Shown: positions 21,392 through 31,564 of the stretch, piece after piece | How the letters are laid out: the number at the start of each line of letters is the position of its first letter | Numbering within the stretch: the first letter of the stretch is position 1 | Assembly: GCA_012932865.1 (NCBI GenBank) | Contig: SAXG01000014.1 | Location: 186,001 to 250,000 of the forward strand | Direction: 5' to 3' | DNA length: 64,000 nucleotides | Source: Amylostereum areolatum | Taxonomy: Eukaryota > Basidiomycota > Agaricomycetes > Russulales > Stereaceae | Made by a program: the position numbers and the translations under genes | The notes under the pieces: generated by a model | The model's database searches: none | The model's input: the letters and a program-made list of their open reading frames with translations, nothing else | What the model was told of the DNA's origin: nothing

Positions 21392-22106
21392 TGATATCCC
21401 ATTCCAAGGCAGTGACCCATCGCAGTTATGCTCAATGACCAGCGGTGAGTCCACTGCATTGGTGAAATGGTAAATCCGATCAACAAAGGAGCCCGCTCGA
21501 CGATCGCGATGATACTATGAGAACGATAAGTATGGAATAACTAGCTATGTCACCAGCGCCTACACCACAAAATGCTGTTCGAACCGAGGACGGCAGCTCC
21601 GCGACATCTCAGAGACAGATAGATAGATATACACGGCAGAGCTCGGCGGATACAGGCTCTCACGACCCTTATTCCCGGCTCGGAAAGCGATCGGAAGGGT
21701 CGACGCTCGAAGCTTAAAACGCAGCCCGAGCACCGCGTGTCCTCTTCTCCTCCGAGTCGCACATTCGCTCGCGCTGGTACTGGCCCATTTGGTATCTTGA
21801 ATGAGCCGAAGTCCAAATTTCGACCCATACTCTCATCCTCGAGTTCTCCCCGCGTTCCTTCAGCTTCTTATCACACAGGTTAGCAAATAGCCCAGCGGTG
21901 TACAGCAGCCTTCAGACTTACAGCCTTCGGTATGGGGACCTCCGGTACGCTTGCTATGACCATCTTTCATTTTGGCGGATCGGAACGGTACAGTTACACT
22001 GCAGGAAACTTTCCACTTCGACAAAGACGCAAGGCACCCCTATTCAGGACACCCGTCTCCCGCTTTCCCATGATCAACAAGCACTAGGAGGGTACCGTGA
22101 GCTGAT

Positions 22107-22330
22107 TTTCACCACTCTTTACACCTCTTTGGGCGGTGAATTCCACCGCTCGAAGTACTCGTTTTCAGTACCATGGAATGAATTTCAGTCCTGCACGGGG
22201 TGATTTTCGTGATGTGAAAATCACCGGAAAAAAGTACCATTTCACCGCTTTTTTGTCACGAATTCTCACTTTCTCGTAACGCCGACGCGTGAATATCAGC
22301 ATGAAAAACAGTGAAAAGCAACACCCCATG
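22107..22330. repeat. AT-rich cluster of GGTGATTTT / AAATCACC motifs
   Basis: An AT-rich island in GC-rich surroundings, with GGTGATTTTC and GAAAATCACC forming a perfect 10-bp inverted repeat around a 7-nt loop at about 22199-22225. Nearby variants are GATTTTCACCAC, GGTGAATTCCACC and CATTTCACCGC. The same word family recurs at 23215-23325, 45690-45800 and 52275-52300. Confidence 0.5.
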
Positions 22331-23504
22331 GTGATATACAGCAGCTTTCATCCTCAAAACCCTTGGCAGGATCCAGCACTTTACGCGTTCATAAACAGAC
22401 ACATGGCATTATGAGCTCATAATCACACTACAATATACACTATATACAAATCTATGCACACCGCTGGTGGTACCCAACGAGACCCTCTCGCGTAACCACG
22501 TCTCCTCTTCGTGACGTCCACCCGCACGCCCCGGGCCCAAATGCGAATGGCTGGAATGGCTGTCGGAGTGTAAGCAGCAGCATCGAAGCGATGCGCGCGT
22601 GGGGCGTGGCCTGTCCAAACATTTAATATCGCTCCGTGGCAAGGGAGAGAAGGCGGAATACTCACCCCCATCTGATACCCTAACATCCCCCGCTTTGTGT
22701 CCATCAATGACAGTCCCCGGCCGTGCTCTATGTAAACAAAAGTCAGCAGCCGAAGAGACTGTCGCCATCACCGAAGAGAAATGAGACGGTGCGAGAGCAC
22801 CGGCAACGGCGGTGAAGAGCCGCTGTCACCGATGCACAATGCGTAAGAGGCCATATGGCCTGGGTTTGTGATGTTGAATGAACCGTGAACGAGCCGCTTC
22901 ATGCTACAAAGCATGCGCGGGACGAGCCGGAGGAGGATAGAAGGAAAAAAATAGATCAATACGAAGACGTACCGTTGCAAAGAGTTGCCCAGACTTAGGG
23001 TACACTTTATGTGTCCTTACGAGAACATGGAAGGGGAGGGTGGAGAGGGAGAGTGCACGACGACTGAACCCGTCGCCGAGTCGCCATGGTCGTTGAGGAA
23101 GAAGCTGAAGCGCTGAAGTCGAACCATGCGCGTGAGCTGGCGACATCACGGATACGTGACTGACCATCACTGGTCCGTGACGATTGTTACGAGTTCGTGA
23201 CCAAGGAACCGCTGATGGAAATCACCATGTAAAGCGGTTGTCACGCTTGTCTGAAAAACAGCCCCAAATCACCACCTGTCGAAATCACCCCAAAAATCAC
23301 CTTAATTCGGAAATTCACCACATCAAACGGTGGGAAACAGTCGGACATGTCCTTATAGTGAAGCGTCTTCGATGCTTTACCCCATCGCACCTCACGGGGG
23401 TTATAGTCCTACAAGCTGTCATCAATTTCATATGCTGGTCACGCAGAACATGGGATCCCCTTTGTTAAGATTGGAAGGACAAGCACGCGCACCACTACAC
23501 CCTA
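22331..23504. other. Unassigned region with a second AAATCACC cluster
   Basis: Minus-strand frames at 22409-23170 have no recognisable domain. At 23255-23325 AAATCACC or AAATTCACC occurs four times within about 70 bp in one orientation. No gene could be built. Confidence 0.35.
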
Positions 23505-24336
23505 CTACACCCACAGCCCAACCCTGAGCCCTACGATGCCGAGACACAGCACCACCCACACCCTCGACTTTCCCACTTCCCGGACGGATCCGCTAGCGCT
23601 CTGCGAGCTTGATGCGGCGGTAGACGTCGTGCTCGTTCCAGGCTCTATCGTCGTCAACCCGGCACCTGTAGAGGTCGGCGCAGCAGCGGACGAATGAGAC
23701 GACGCGGGCGAAGAGGATGTGGTCGCAGGTGTAGAAGCTGTGTTGGGGGACCCGGAGGAGACGCCTGTCGTGTTACATGAGGTCAGCGCCACTGGCGCGT
23801 AAGACACGGAAGGATGTACCAATACGAGAGGTGCTATTTCCCGCCGCAGACGACACTCGGGAACTCCCTGTCGATACTGGGTACGAAACCGTTTCAGACC
23901 ACGTTCAGGATGCAAAAAATCCGAATGCACACACCTGGTGCGGAGGACGGTTGCGGCGTCTGTCCGACGTTTGTCGAAGATCCTTGGCTGGGGGTTGAGA
24001 CGCACTCTGATACGGGCGCACACAGCTCGCACAGAAAAATCCGTCCGTTGTTGAGGTCGGTCGCGCTGGTGCACAGTTGTGCGAGGCATACCCCGCCAAG
24101 ACCTAGGAACTCTTGCGTGCAGATGCAGGTCGTGTTCGAACTACAAAAGATGTTGTCAGCCACGGTGGAAGAAGTAACGCGGGGAAGAAACGATGATAAG
24201 GGGGAACGACGTACATGCTCCCGCACCCTACCGTACCGATCACATCCGACGCGCACACGGTAGCGCACTGAGGCGTCTGCGCCGAACAAAGCCAAGATGG
24301 AAGGAGAAACCCAAAGAAGAATGCGCGTGTTATCAT
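23505..24336 (-). CDS. CFEM-domain GPI-type protein, copy 2
   Basis: Minus-strand exons 24336-24215, 24140-23935 and 23764-23505, about 195 residues. The start MITRAFFFGFLLPSWLCSAQ is a signal peptide. It is followed by CATVCASDVIGTVGC, then CICTQEFLGLGGVCLAQLC and a further Cys-rich stretch ending APVSEC. That gives the CFEM cysteine pattern (C-x3-C ... C ... C-x-C ... C ... C ... C) plus extra cysteines. A Ser/Thr-rich linker and a hydrophobic end (VWVVLCLGIVGLRVGLWV) suggest a GPI anchor signal. CFEM proteins of fungi are secreted or cell-surface proteins, and some bind haem. The second intron is long (about 170 bp) and could hide another small exon. It shares its exon-1 break point (just after the Gly-Cys-Gly) with the neighbouring CFEM gene. 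Confidence 0.7.
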
Positions 24337-25303
24337 GTCGGGGGAGGGGAGAGGGGGAGGGGGGTTCCAGCACGGCACCGAGGTCTGGAGATGTACGCGA
24401 ATGCCTTTTATCATACCCAGGCCATGTCGCCCTGTCTTCCCATCATCACTGTCGCGCATACAGTTTCGCAAAAGGGAACGAGGCCGTCGAGTTCTAACGA
24501 GCGCCGTGGACAAATCAGTTTGGAATTAAACCGGGACGGTGGAAGAAGATCGGAAGCGAAGACATCACGAACCACCGCCAGGTTATCGCGACTCATACAA
24601 GGAGAATCGAGGGAATGCCCCGTAACTTACCTAGATCACCCGCATGTAACGGTTGGCTGCTTGGGCGAATCTTCAAAGGAGAATACGTTGGTGTGGTGGA
24701 AGCAGCGAAAAGACGAGCAAGGGTCTCTCATTGCGGCTGCAATGGTAAATATAGCCTCGAAGCTTACCTCTTCCTTGGCGGTCCAGCAGGGAAGAACGTT
24801 CCACGCGTCTTCTTCTCGACGTAAAGAGGAATTTACGAGATATGTGAACGCCGGTAAGGGTCAGGCGTGGTAACGTCTGATCACGATATGGGTGGTTGGC
24901 TCTTGAATGAACGCCGGGAAGGAACTTTGTCTGAACCTGGACAGTAGCTTGTGCAAGTAAGGCTTGAGCTACACGAACGCCGAGGTTTCAGAAGATGCGT
25001 GGAAGTAAATAGGAGATATAGAAAGGAATGAAACGTACCAAAAAATGGCCGGCGCACTTGTGACATAGCCTGGTGCAAGCCTGGTGTCGAAAAATTATGC
25101 TTGGCCCGCAAGACGTTTGACCATATTTCGGCAATATCCGGAGGCACGTGCTCTCATAGCGCTCACCACCGTAAATGCAGGAGCACTGCGAATTCCTACA
25201 TACTCCCAACGAAGAAGCATAGATACATATGGGAAAGCAATTAAATCTGCTTTTTATTTGTCACGGAGATGCCGAGAAGACGCCACGGAAAACATACCCA
25301 TGG
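24337..25303. other. Spacer between the two CFEM genes
   Basis: Overlapping short frames only. Minus-strand frames near 24881-25209 are Cys- and Leu-containing, but no start, domain or splice chain is convincing. Confidence 0.35.
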
Positions 25304-26094
25304 TCAATACAGTCCAACGCCGACCAGACCGAGGCTAATCCCGACTCCCAGCCATTCTCGCAATGTCACTCGCCGCCCGTTCGAACCGTTCGCGCCCTGG
25401 GAGGATGTTGGGTTCGCAGAAGTAGAAGAGCCTCCAATGGTCGTTAATGGAGCGGTGGTCGCGGGCGAGGTAGGGGAACGAGCCGACGAGGTCGCAGGAG
25501 TCGAGGAAAGGAAAGTAGTCGAGCTTGGCCTGGTAGATGCAGAGGGAGCAGTGGACGAGGAGGTGGAAGTGGAAGTAGAAGGTCCAGAGCTGGGAGAAGC
25601 TAGAGAGGATGGCCATTGTATCCCGGTACGAATGTGAGGAGGTCGGGAGTACGTACATGTTACACTTGTAGACCCCGATGAGCTCGAAGCAGCGCTACTG
25701 GTCGCTACACGTATCCGTCCACGACGCCGATTAGAAAAATAGAGCAGCGAAGTTGCACAACAGAACGCACCCGACGCCGCGCACAGTCCGCTGAAAAACG
25801 CGCTGGCACGCGGAAGATCCATGGGCAAGCACTGTACGCTGATACACTCTCCGCCTTGGGTCGGGAAGTTCGGGTTGTTGCATATGCAAGCCGTGTTGTT
25901 TCTATTCCGCGAAAAGTTCAGCACACGAAAAAAATAGGAAAGCAAGGTAGTAGGGCGTACATATTTCCGCACCCAACATTGGTCGCGACGCCGGAGGCGC
26001 ACGTCGTCGCACACGTCGGGACTTGCGCCGCGCAGAACATGGCCAGAAAGAGCACGACCGCACATAGGATGAATCTCGTTGCCTTGAGTGCCAT
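25304..26094 (-). CDS. CFEM-domain GPI-type protein, copy 1
   Basis: Minus-strand exons 26094-25961, 25901-25657 and 25599-25304, about 224 residues. The ATG opens a signal peptide (MALKATRFILCAVVLFLAMF). The mature part begins with CATTCASGVATNVGCGN, then TACICNNPNFPTQGGECISV, QCLPMDLP and SGLCAASG. This supplies eight cysteines in CFEM order. A long Ser/Thr/Ala-rich stalk leads to a hydrophobic C-terminus (WLGVGISLGLVGVGLY) typical of a GPI signal. The expected site is the cell wall or plasma membrane exterior. The first splice site falls at the same point as in the tandem paralogue at 23505-24336, so the two arose by duplication. The second intron is 57 nt and in frame, so a retained form would also be open. 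Confidence 0.75.
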
Positions 26095-26652
26095 TTGGAC
26101 CGGATAGGCCGCGACGTTCCACCTCGCGCGGCTCTTATAACCACCAGGGCGCCCCACGATCATGATCGAACCTCCGTAGACGGTACGGCAGCACAGGTTC
26201 CTCGAACAGGACGTAGGCCCCAAGACGTCGTCTTCGCGAATCCTCCATCATGCCACGCGCCCTACCCACGAGATCGCTCGTATCAGCCCAGACTCTGCGC
26301 CGAAGGACAGAGAACATCACAGACCGGGAAGCGTGACGATGTTGGTCTGCATTTTGGGGGGCAGAAGCGATGAGCGGACACGCGGTGGGCGGGGTCAGAG
26401 GTGGCCGTCTGAGAACTGGAGGCGTTCTGGAAGGGAGTTGATAGGACATGGTGGAACTTGAGGGGACGAGGGGACGTAGTCGTCGTCCTGGCTCGTCCTG
26501 GTGATCACCCCAGTGACGCTGTCGGCTGATCACGTGGTCGTAGACAAAATACTGTCGAGAACGCGAAAACGATCAGCGAAGAAAAGGCGCGATGAGCGGG
26601 CCCGATGTTGAGATATGTTTGAACAAATCATCGGTTATTGTAATGCACGAAA
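26095..26652. other. Upstream region of CFEM gene 1
   Basis: Holds TGATCACGTGGTC at 26527-26539, about 430 bp before the CFEM start, the same E-box core seen before genes A and B. A minus-strand frame from ATG 26449 (MSYQLPSRTPP) could encode about 104 residues but has no recognisable feature. Confidence 0.4.
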
Positions 26653-27785
26653 CTAATACACGAGGCGTAGGTGAAGACGTTCATGCCATTCCGCACTTGA
26701 GACGCCCACCACCGGCCGTCGTTCCAATTCCTCTCTCGCGCGTTGTCGAACCCTCGCGGTGGATGCATCCCGAAAATAGCTCACAAACGACGTGGCCGGG
26801 ACGCCAAGCATGACCACGGGAAAGATCTGATCGCAAGTCAGCGAAAACGAAGGCGAACCCGGAAGAAGATGGCGAGAACGCACCTGCCCCAACGTCCACG
26901 CGTTGTTCTCCGCCCCGTCATCCAACAGCGGCCGATTGGCCACGATCGTCAGCTCGACGTTGATCACAAACACAGCGATAAGAAAGACGAAAAGCGTGTA
27001 TTGCAGCGGGAGAGAGAATCGCTTGAACGTGGGGGAGAACGCGATGCGCGCGTGAATATCCGGTCCTCCGATCGCGGGCGCCTTGGTCCACTGCGACGCA
27101 GGATTGGAGTTGGGGAGCAACAGTTCGTTCGGGGAGGTGTGCGCCTTAAACGCGAGGACCGCACAAAGAATGGCGCACCCGCCAATAAAGTAGGTGTTTA
27201 CCCCGACGAAGACAAGCGCGGCCGTGCGGCCGGCGCGCGTGGCTTCGAGGTGGGCGCCGAGGAGGACGAGTGTTGTCTGAACGTTGCACGTCGGTTCGGG
27301 TCCAAAGCTTGCCGCATGCGTCCACACGAACAGACCAAACACGGTCGCAGCCAGGAGCACGGGCATCATCCGCAGCATGGCCCGGCCAAAGTGCACGATG
27401 AGTTGTGCGTTCGTGTACAGCACGCCGTGGTGGAGGTCGGAGTCGCTGAAGAGGGGCATAACGCACAGAACGGCGGCGTACGCGTGGAGGTAGAGAAGGA
27501 TGGAAATGAGGATGGCCTCGTGAAGGTAGAGGTCGTCTTGGCCGTAGAGGGCGAGGGCGGAGGCGAAGAGGGCGAAGGCGGTGATGGTCATGGACCAGTA
27601 GGACGCGTCTGAGCTGGCCCCGGGAATGTACGCGAGTACCACTGCGGTTCGCGACGATGTTTTAGAGCGCGAAGACGAGGAGTTGGAGAATACGCACTGG
27701 TAAAAAAAGCCTGTATGTAGAACGAAAGTCGGACACCGATGCCACTGATGTCGGGATTTGCTGACAGTGAACCCGTGCATGACAT
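26653..27785 (-). CDS. Multi-pass membrane protein of unknown function
   Basis: Minus-strand exons 27785-27698, 27641-26884 and 26826-26653, about 339 residues, phases consistent. The N-terminus contains NPDISGIGVRLSFYIQ, which begins a recurrent type of uncharacterised Agaricomycete membrane protein. Hydrophobic segments follow: SYWSMTITAFALFASALALY, ILISILLYLHAYAAVLCV, MMPVLLAATVFGLFVW, a GVNTYFIGGCAILCAVLA segment and YTLFVFLIAVFVINVEL. This gives about six or seven spans including the first exon. The last exon adds a short hydrophobic IFPVVMLGVPATSFV segment and a basic, Arg/Glu-rich cytoplasmic-looking tail. No transporter or receptor motif was recognised. A 290-codon plus-strand frame over the same bases is antisense. 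Confidence 0.7.
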
Positions 27786-28083
27786 CTAGGTTGTCCAAGC
27801 AATGCGTGTGTATCCTTCTCCCTTGAATCCACGACGATGAAGAGGTCAAGACGAGGCTAACAGTTGTTGTGTTAGGATATTCCTCCCATCAGCAGTCAGG
27901 GGATGGGCCAATATCGCCATGATGGGAGAAGAGAGGCAAGGCGCGTTACACGTACGTCAGAAAAACACGATCGGGATTATAATCGATTTTCGATTTTGGC
28001 CCTTTTATAACCCTATTATAAAGTCCCGTTTCAGGTTTTTACGATTTGTGATCCGAGAGTAATCAGACGGCCGCGTCATGATA
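27786..28083. other. Intergenic
   Basis: Includes a short AT-rich part (about 27970-28025, with ATTATAATCGATTTTCGATTT) before the ACGCGT cluster. No gene seen. Confidence 0.4.
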
Positions 28084-28342
28084 ACGCGTTGTCGGTACGC
28101 GTCATCGTTTCCTTTGACCATCGTAAACGCGTCGCCAACTAGTCTCGGCTCCAGACGTTTTCCCACTCGAACCGGCGCGCAAGGACTCGTGGAACGTCTG
28201 GGGCATTTCGTCAATGAAATGCACATCGGTGACAGGCTGTCACAGGGGTTGATGTTAGTAAGCGATACACGTGATGATACGCGTCCTCGACGCGTTGAAT
28301 ATAATGTAATGTTGAGAGCGTCAGCTGTTGATTTCGACGCGT
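28084..28342. promoter_or_regulatory. Six ACGCGT (MCB-like) boxes before the RecQ-like gene
   Basis: ACGCGT occurs at 28084-28089, 28097-28102, 28127-28132, 28279-28284, 28290-28295 and 28337-28342, all within 320 bp of the ATG at 28401. ACGCGT is the Mlu cell-cycle box bound by MBF-type APSES factors that drive G1/S expression of DNA replication and repair genes in ascomycete yeasts. The number of copies is far above chance. Confidence 0.55.
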
Positions 28343-28400
28343 CGCGTCGAAAATTTCTGCGAAGGACACTCCTCCACTCTATCGACCAAAGTCGCACCCA

Positions 28401-31400
28401 ATGGCTTCAACATTTCCTACTCTCGAACCACTGTACTACCCGGCCAGTGCGCCGGACGCCTCACCCAGCACATCCGCGTTGCCTCTGCCGCCACCTCCGT
28501 CGTTGCCTTCAAGTCCCCCGCTCCCGAACACCGGCGGTAATCCTGTCAACTCGGAATTAGCGCAAGCAGAGGTCTTTGCGCACGCGCAATGTCATGATCA
28601 AGAACGTCGTCGCTCCTCGGAACTTCTTGAAAATGCGCGCAAACAGGCCGCTCCAAGATACAACTCAACAGAAGCACGGAAGAAGATGTCGGACGAATGC
28701 AAGGCGCGCTCGCAAGGGAAGATTGTACCTCATGAGTGGCAACTTGACATTGCAGAATGCCTCATTCTCGGTGTAGACTGTGAGCTCATTGCTGCAACCG
28801 GGGCAGGAAAGACGATCCCGTTCGCGCTCCCGCTGTTCTACCAGCCGAAGAAAACAATCATCGTCATCTCGCCGCTCAATGCGCTCGAGCTGGATCAGGT
28901 GCGTCGCTTTTTTCACACTTGCCGTGAGATCACGCTTCAATGCGAGCAACCTCGGATTGCAGGAGCGGCGCTTTCGAGAGCTCGGGCTTTCTGCAAAGGC
29001 GGTCAACGGCGAGACCTATAACGACGATGTATATAAGGTGAGCTCTTCAAACTTCCGTCCTGGTGCGACTCGCTGATTGCATCTTTTAGGACATACGGCG
29101 GGGCCGGTACCAGATTGTTATTACCTCTCCAGAAATGTGCCTCAAACATCCGGGCTTCCGCTCTCTCCTCGACGATCCGTCTCGGTCACTAGCCAAATGC
29201 CTGGCTGCTTTCATCATCGACGAGGCGCATTGCATTACGCAATGGGGGGACAAGTTCCGCACACTCTTCGCGGAGCTTGGAACACTACGTGCGTTCGTGT
29301 CGTCGCGAGTTCCCTTTCTGGTGACATCGGCAACTCTCCCGCCCTCGGATCTGGCTGAAATTCGCAGATTGACGCACATGCGGCGCCCGAATACCTACCA
29401 TCTCAACCTGGGTAACGACAGGCCCAACATATACTGGAACGTGCGGGATATGAAGGCGGGCAAATCCGACTTGGAGGCGCTCTCGTTCCTTCTGCCTAGC
29501 GAGGGACAAGACTCGCTACAAAGAGGTATCATTTTTTTTGATGACATCCTGCTCTCCATGTACGCGAAGCGGTGGTTTATGGAGCGCCTCCCGGCACCTC
29601 TGAAGGGACGTGTAACATGCTACAACTCGCGTCGGGGGCCAGGGACCAAGGGAAGAGCGCTTCGACGATTCGGCGAGAAAGATGTCGACATTTTGTTTGC
29701 GAGTGAAGCGGCCGGCATGGTACGTCATCTTGTAGTAAATATATCTAACATGCCACTTGACAAACAACACTCTAGGGATGTGATGTTGCGGAACTGGACT
29801 TCGTGGTCCAGTTCATGGTGCCGGGTTCGCTATCCATTTGGTTACAGCGAGCAGGGCGGGCGGGATGCGGCAAGGATTGTCAAGCATCGGCATATTTGCT
29901 GGTTCAACCGAGCGTTTTTAGGGAGAAGGGGAAATCTACGAGGTTAGATGACGAGGAAATCAAGTATGTAAAGGAGATCGACGATGGTCTCCGCACTTGG
30001 CTCGAGACAGACGAGTGCCGCCGAGACGTGGCAGACGAATGCTTCAATAACCCTCCGAATCGACTGGGTACGTACTCTACTCGCTACATGGTGGTCTTGC
30101 GGCATACTAATGTGCACATCCACAGCACCCGTTGGCAACTGCTGTGATAATTGCGTGGCACGTGCCGAGCGTGCTTCCGCATCAAACCTTCCAAGTCCGT
30201 CGACATCATCCCTTCCTCTTCCAGCCACTCCACCCTCTCATTCCCGAAACCCCTCTCTGGTTCTGCACCGCACGCCGAGCAAGAAGACGAACGCGCATGG
30301 GAAGAGGCCGATGCTCGAGCCGCCCAAGGATTCCACTGCGCTCGGACCCAAAGCACGTCGAGATCAGGGCCTACATGAGGTGCGTCTCGCTCTAGAGACA
30401 TGGAGGGACAAGACTTGGGAGCGGTTGTATAAACGGCGTAGATGGGGCGCCGAAGCACTCATGATTCCGACTGTGTTGACGGCGTTCGCGAGCCATGCAC
30501 GGTGGAGGACGATTGAGGACGTACGGGAGGCGGACTCGGTCGCGAGTTCGTGGATATGGCCGGATCGCCATGGCGAGGAGGTGCTAGAACTCATCAAGAT
30601 TGTCGACTCAAAGGTTTTGGACGACCGTGAGGCAAAGAAGCAAAAGGCGGCAGATGAACGAAAGCAACAAACAGATCGGAAAAATGCAGAGAGGGCGCAG
30701 AAAAAGGAGGAGGCTCGGATAAAGAGGGCGGAGGAGACAGCCAAGCGCCAGGCCGAGCGAGCCGCTGCGAAGGCCCGACGTCTCGCCGTCTCGACTCCGA
30801 TGGAGGGCGCCGACGCCGACTCTGTGTCTGGCATGTTCGAGTTGCACAACGAGGTACGTCTGCAGCGCTGCTACGTCCGCGTGTATGTGTACTCACCTTT
30901 GATCCTTTAGGTTGACGGTCATAGCATCTTACATCCTCCTTGTCCCCGCCCGCGACCCCGACCGGTCCCTCGAGCTTTACACCATGAGAGCCCGGCACAG
31001 TCTACCCCGACGAGTGGAAGCCTTCAGACGCCAGCGCATCGCCTGCATCTACCGGCAGCAAGTGGTGCGCATTGGGCAAGAGAATCAGGCCGTATGTTTC
31101 TCACCGCTAGCCAGGGATATATTGAACTGACCGTTATTGATACAGTGTTTTCGACCTCATCGGCGTTCAACCTTCAGTACGATGCATCATTCCCTACCCC
31201 ACCGCCTCGTACTCCATCGTCCACATCAGGTTCTGCCTATGACATGTCTCCCTTTGCCCCATCACCTTTCTCATTCCCATCTACCTCAGCACCTTACGAA
31301 AATTCCATGTTCGCCCCGTCTGCCTTCATTCAACCTACTACTACCGCCGAGTCCACACATTTTCCCTCCGTCTTACGACCCCTACCCCCACCGGCCTTCC

Positions 31401-31480
31401 AGAGTGACAGACCTGTGTCACCTACGCCGGCAGCGAGACGCATTACGGTACCAGTGCAGCGCCCTGACCCAGGAGGTTGA
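28401..31480 (+). CDS. RecQ-like DNA helicase
   Basis: Exons 28401-28898, 28963-29037, 29090-29719, 29776-30067, 30126-30853, 30911-31091 and 31146-31480, about 912 residues with no stop. A disordered Pro/Ser N-terminus is followed by the SF2 helicase core: Walker A AATGAGKT, DEAH box (FIIDEAHCITQWGDKFR), motif III VTSATL, a IIFFDD segment in the second RecA fold, and motif VI QRAGRAGCGKD. RecQ-type zinc-binding cysteines follow (DECRRDVADECF and CCDNC). The C-terminal third has a Lys/Glu/Arg-rich coiled coil (KKQKAADERKQQTDRKNAER) and a Pro/Ser tail. Motif VI normally has Arg where this protein has Cys (GRAG-C), so ATPase coupling may be impaired. It is convergent with the DUF6589 gene, 84 bp away. 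Confidence 0.8.
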
Positions 31481-31564
31481 TTATCTCGAACTACTCAGTA
31501 GAAGTACAAATAAAGCTATGCATGATAAAGTACAGTACTCGGAAGTATCAAACAACTTCAACCA

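Noticed and set aside
26743..27612. 290-codon plus-strand frame
   Set aside because: Antisense to the multi-pass membrane gene; composition is Arg/Glu-rich as expected from the complement of a hydrophobic GC-rich frame.
28401..31480. Telomere-linked helicase (subtelomere) interpretation
   Set aside because: The RecQ type and TTAGGG-like motifs invite it, but the motifs are short, scattered and intron-like, and no telomere array or subtelomeric repeat was seen.
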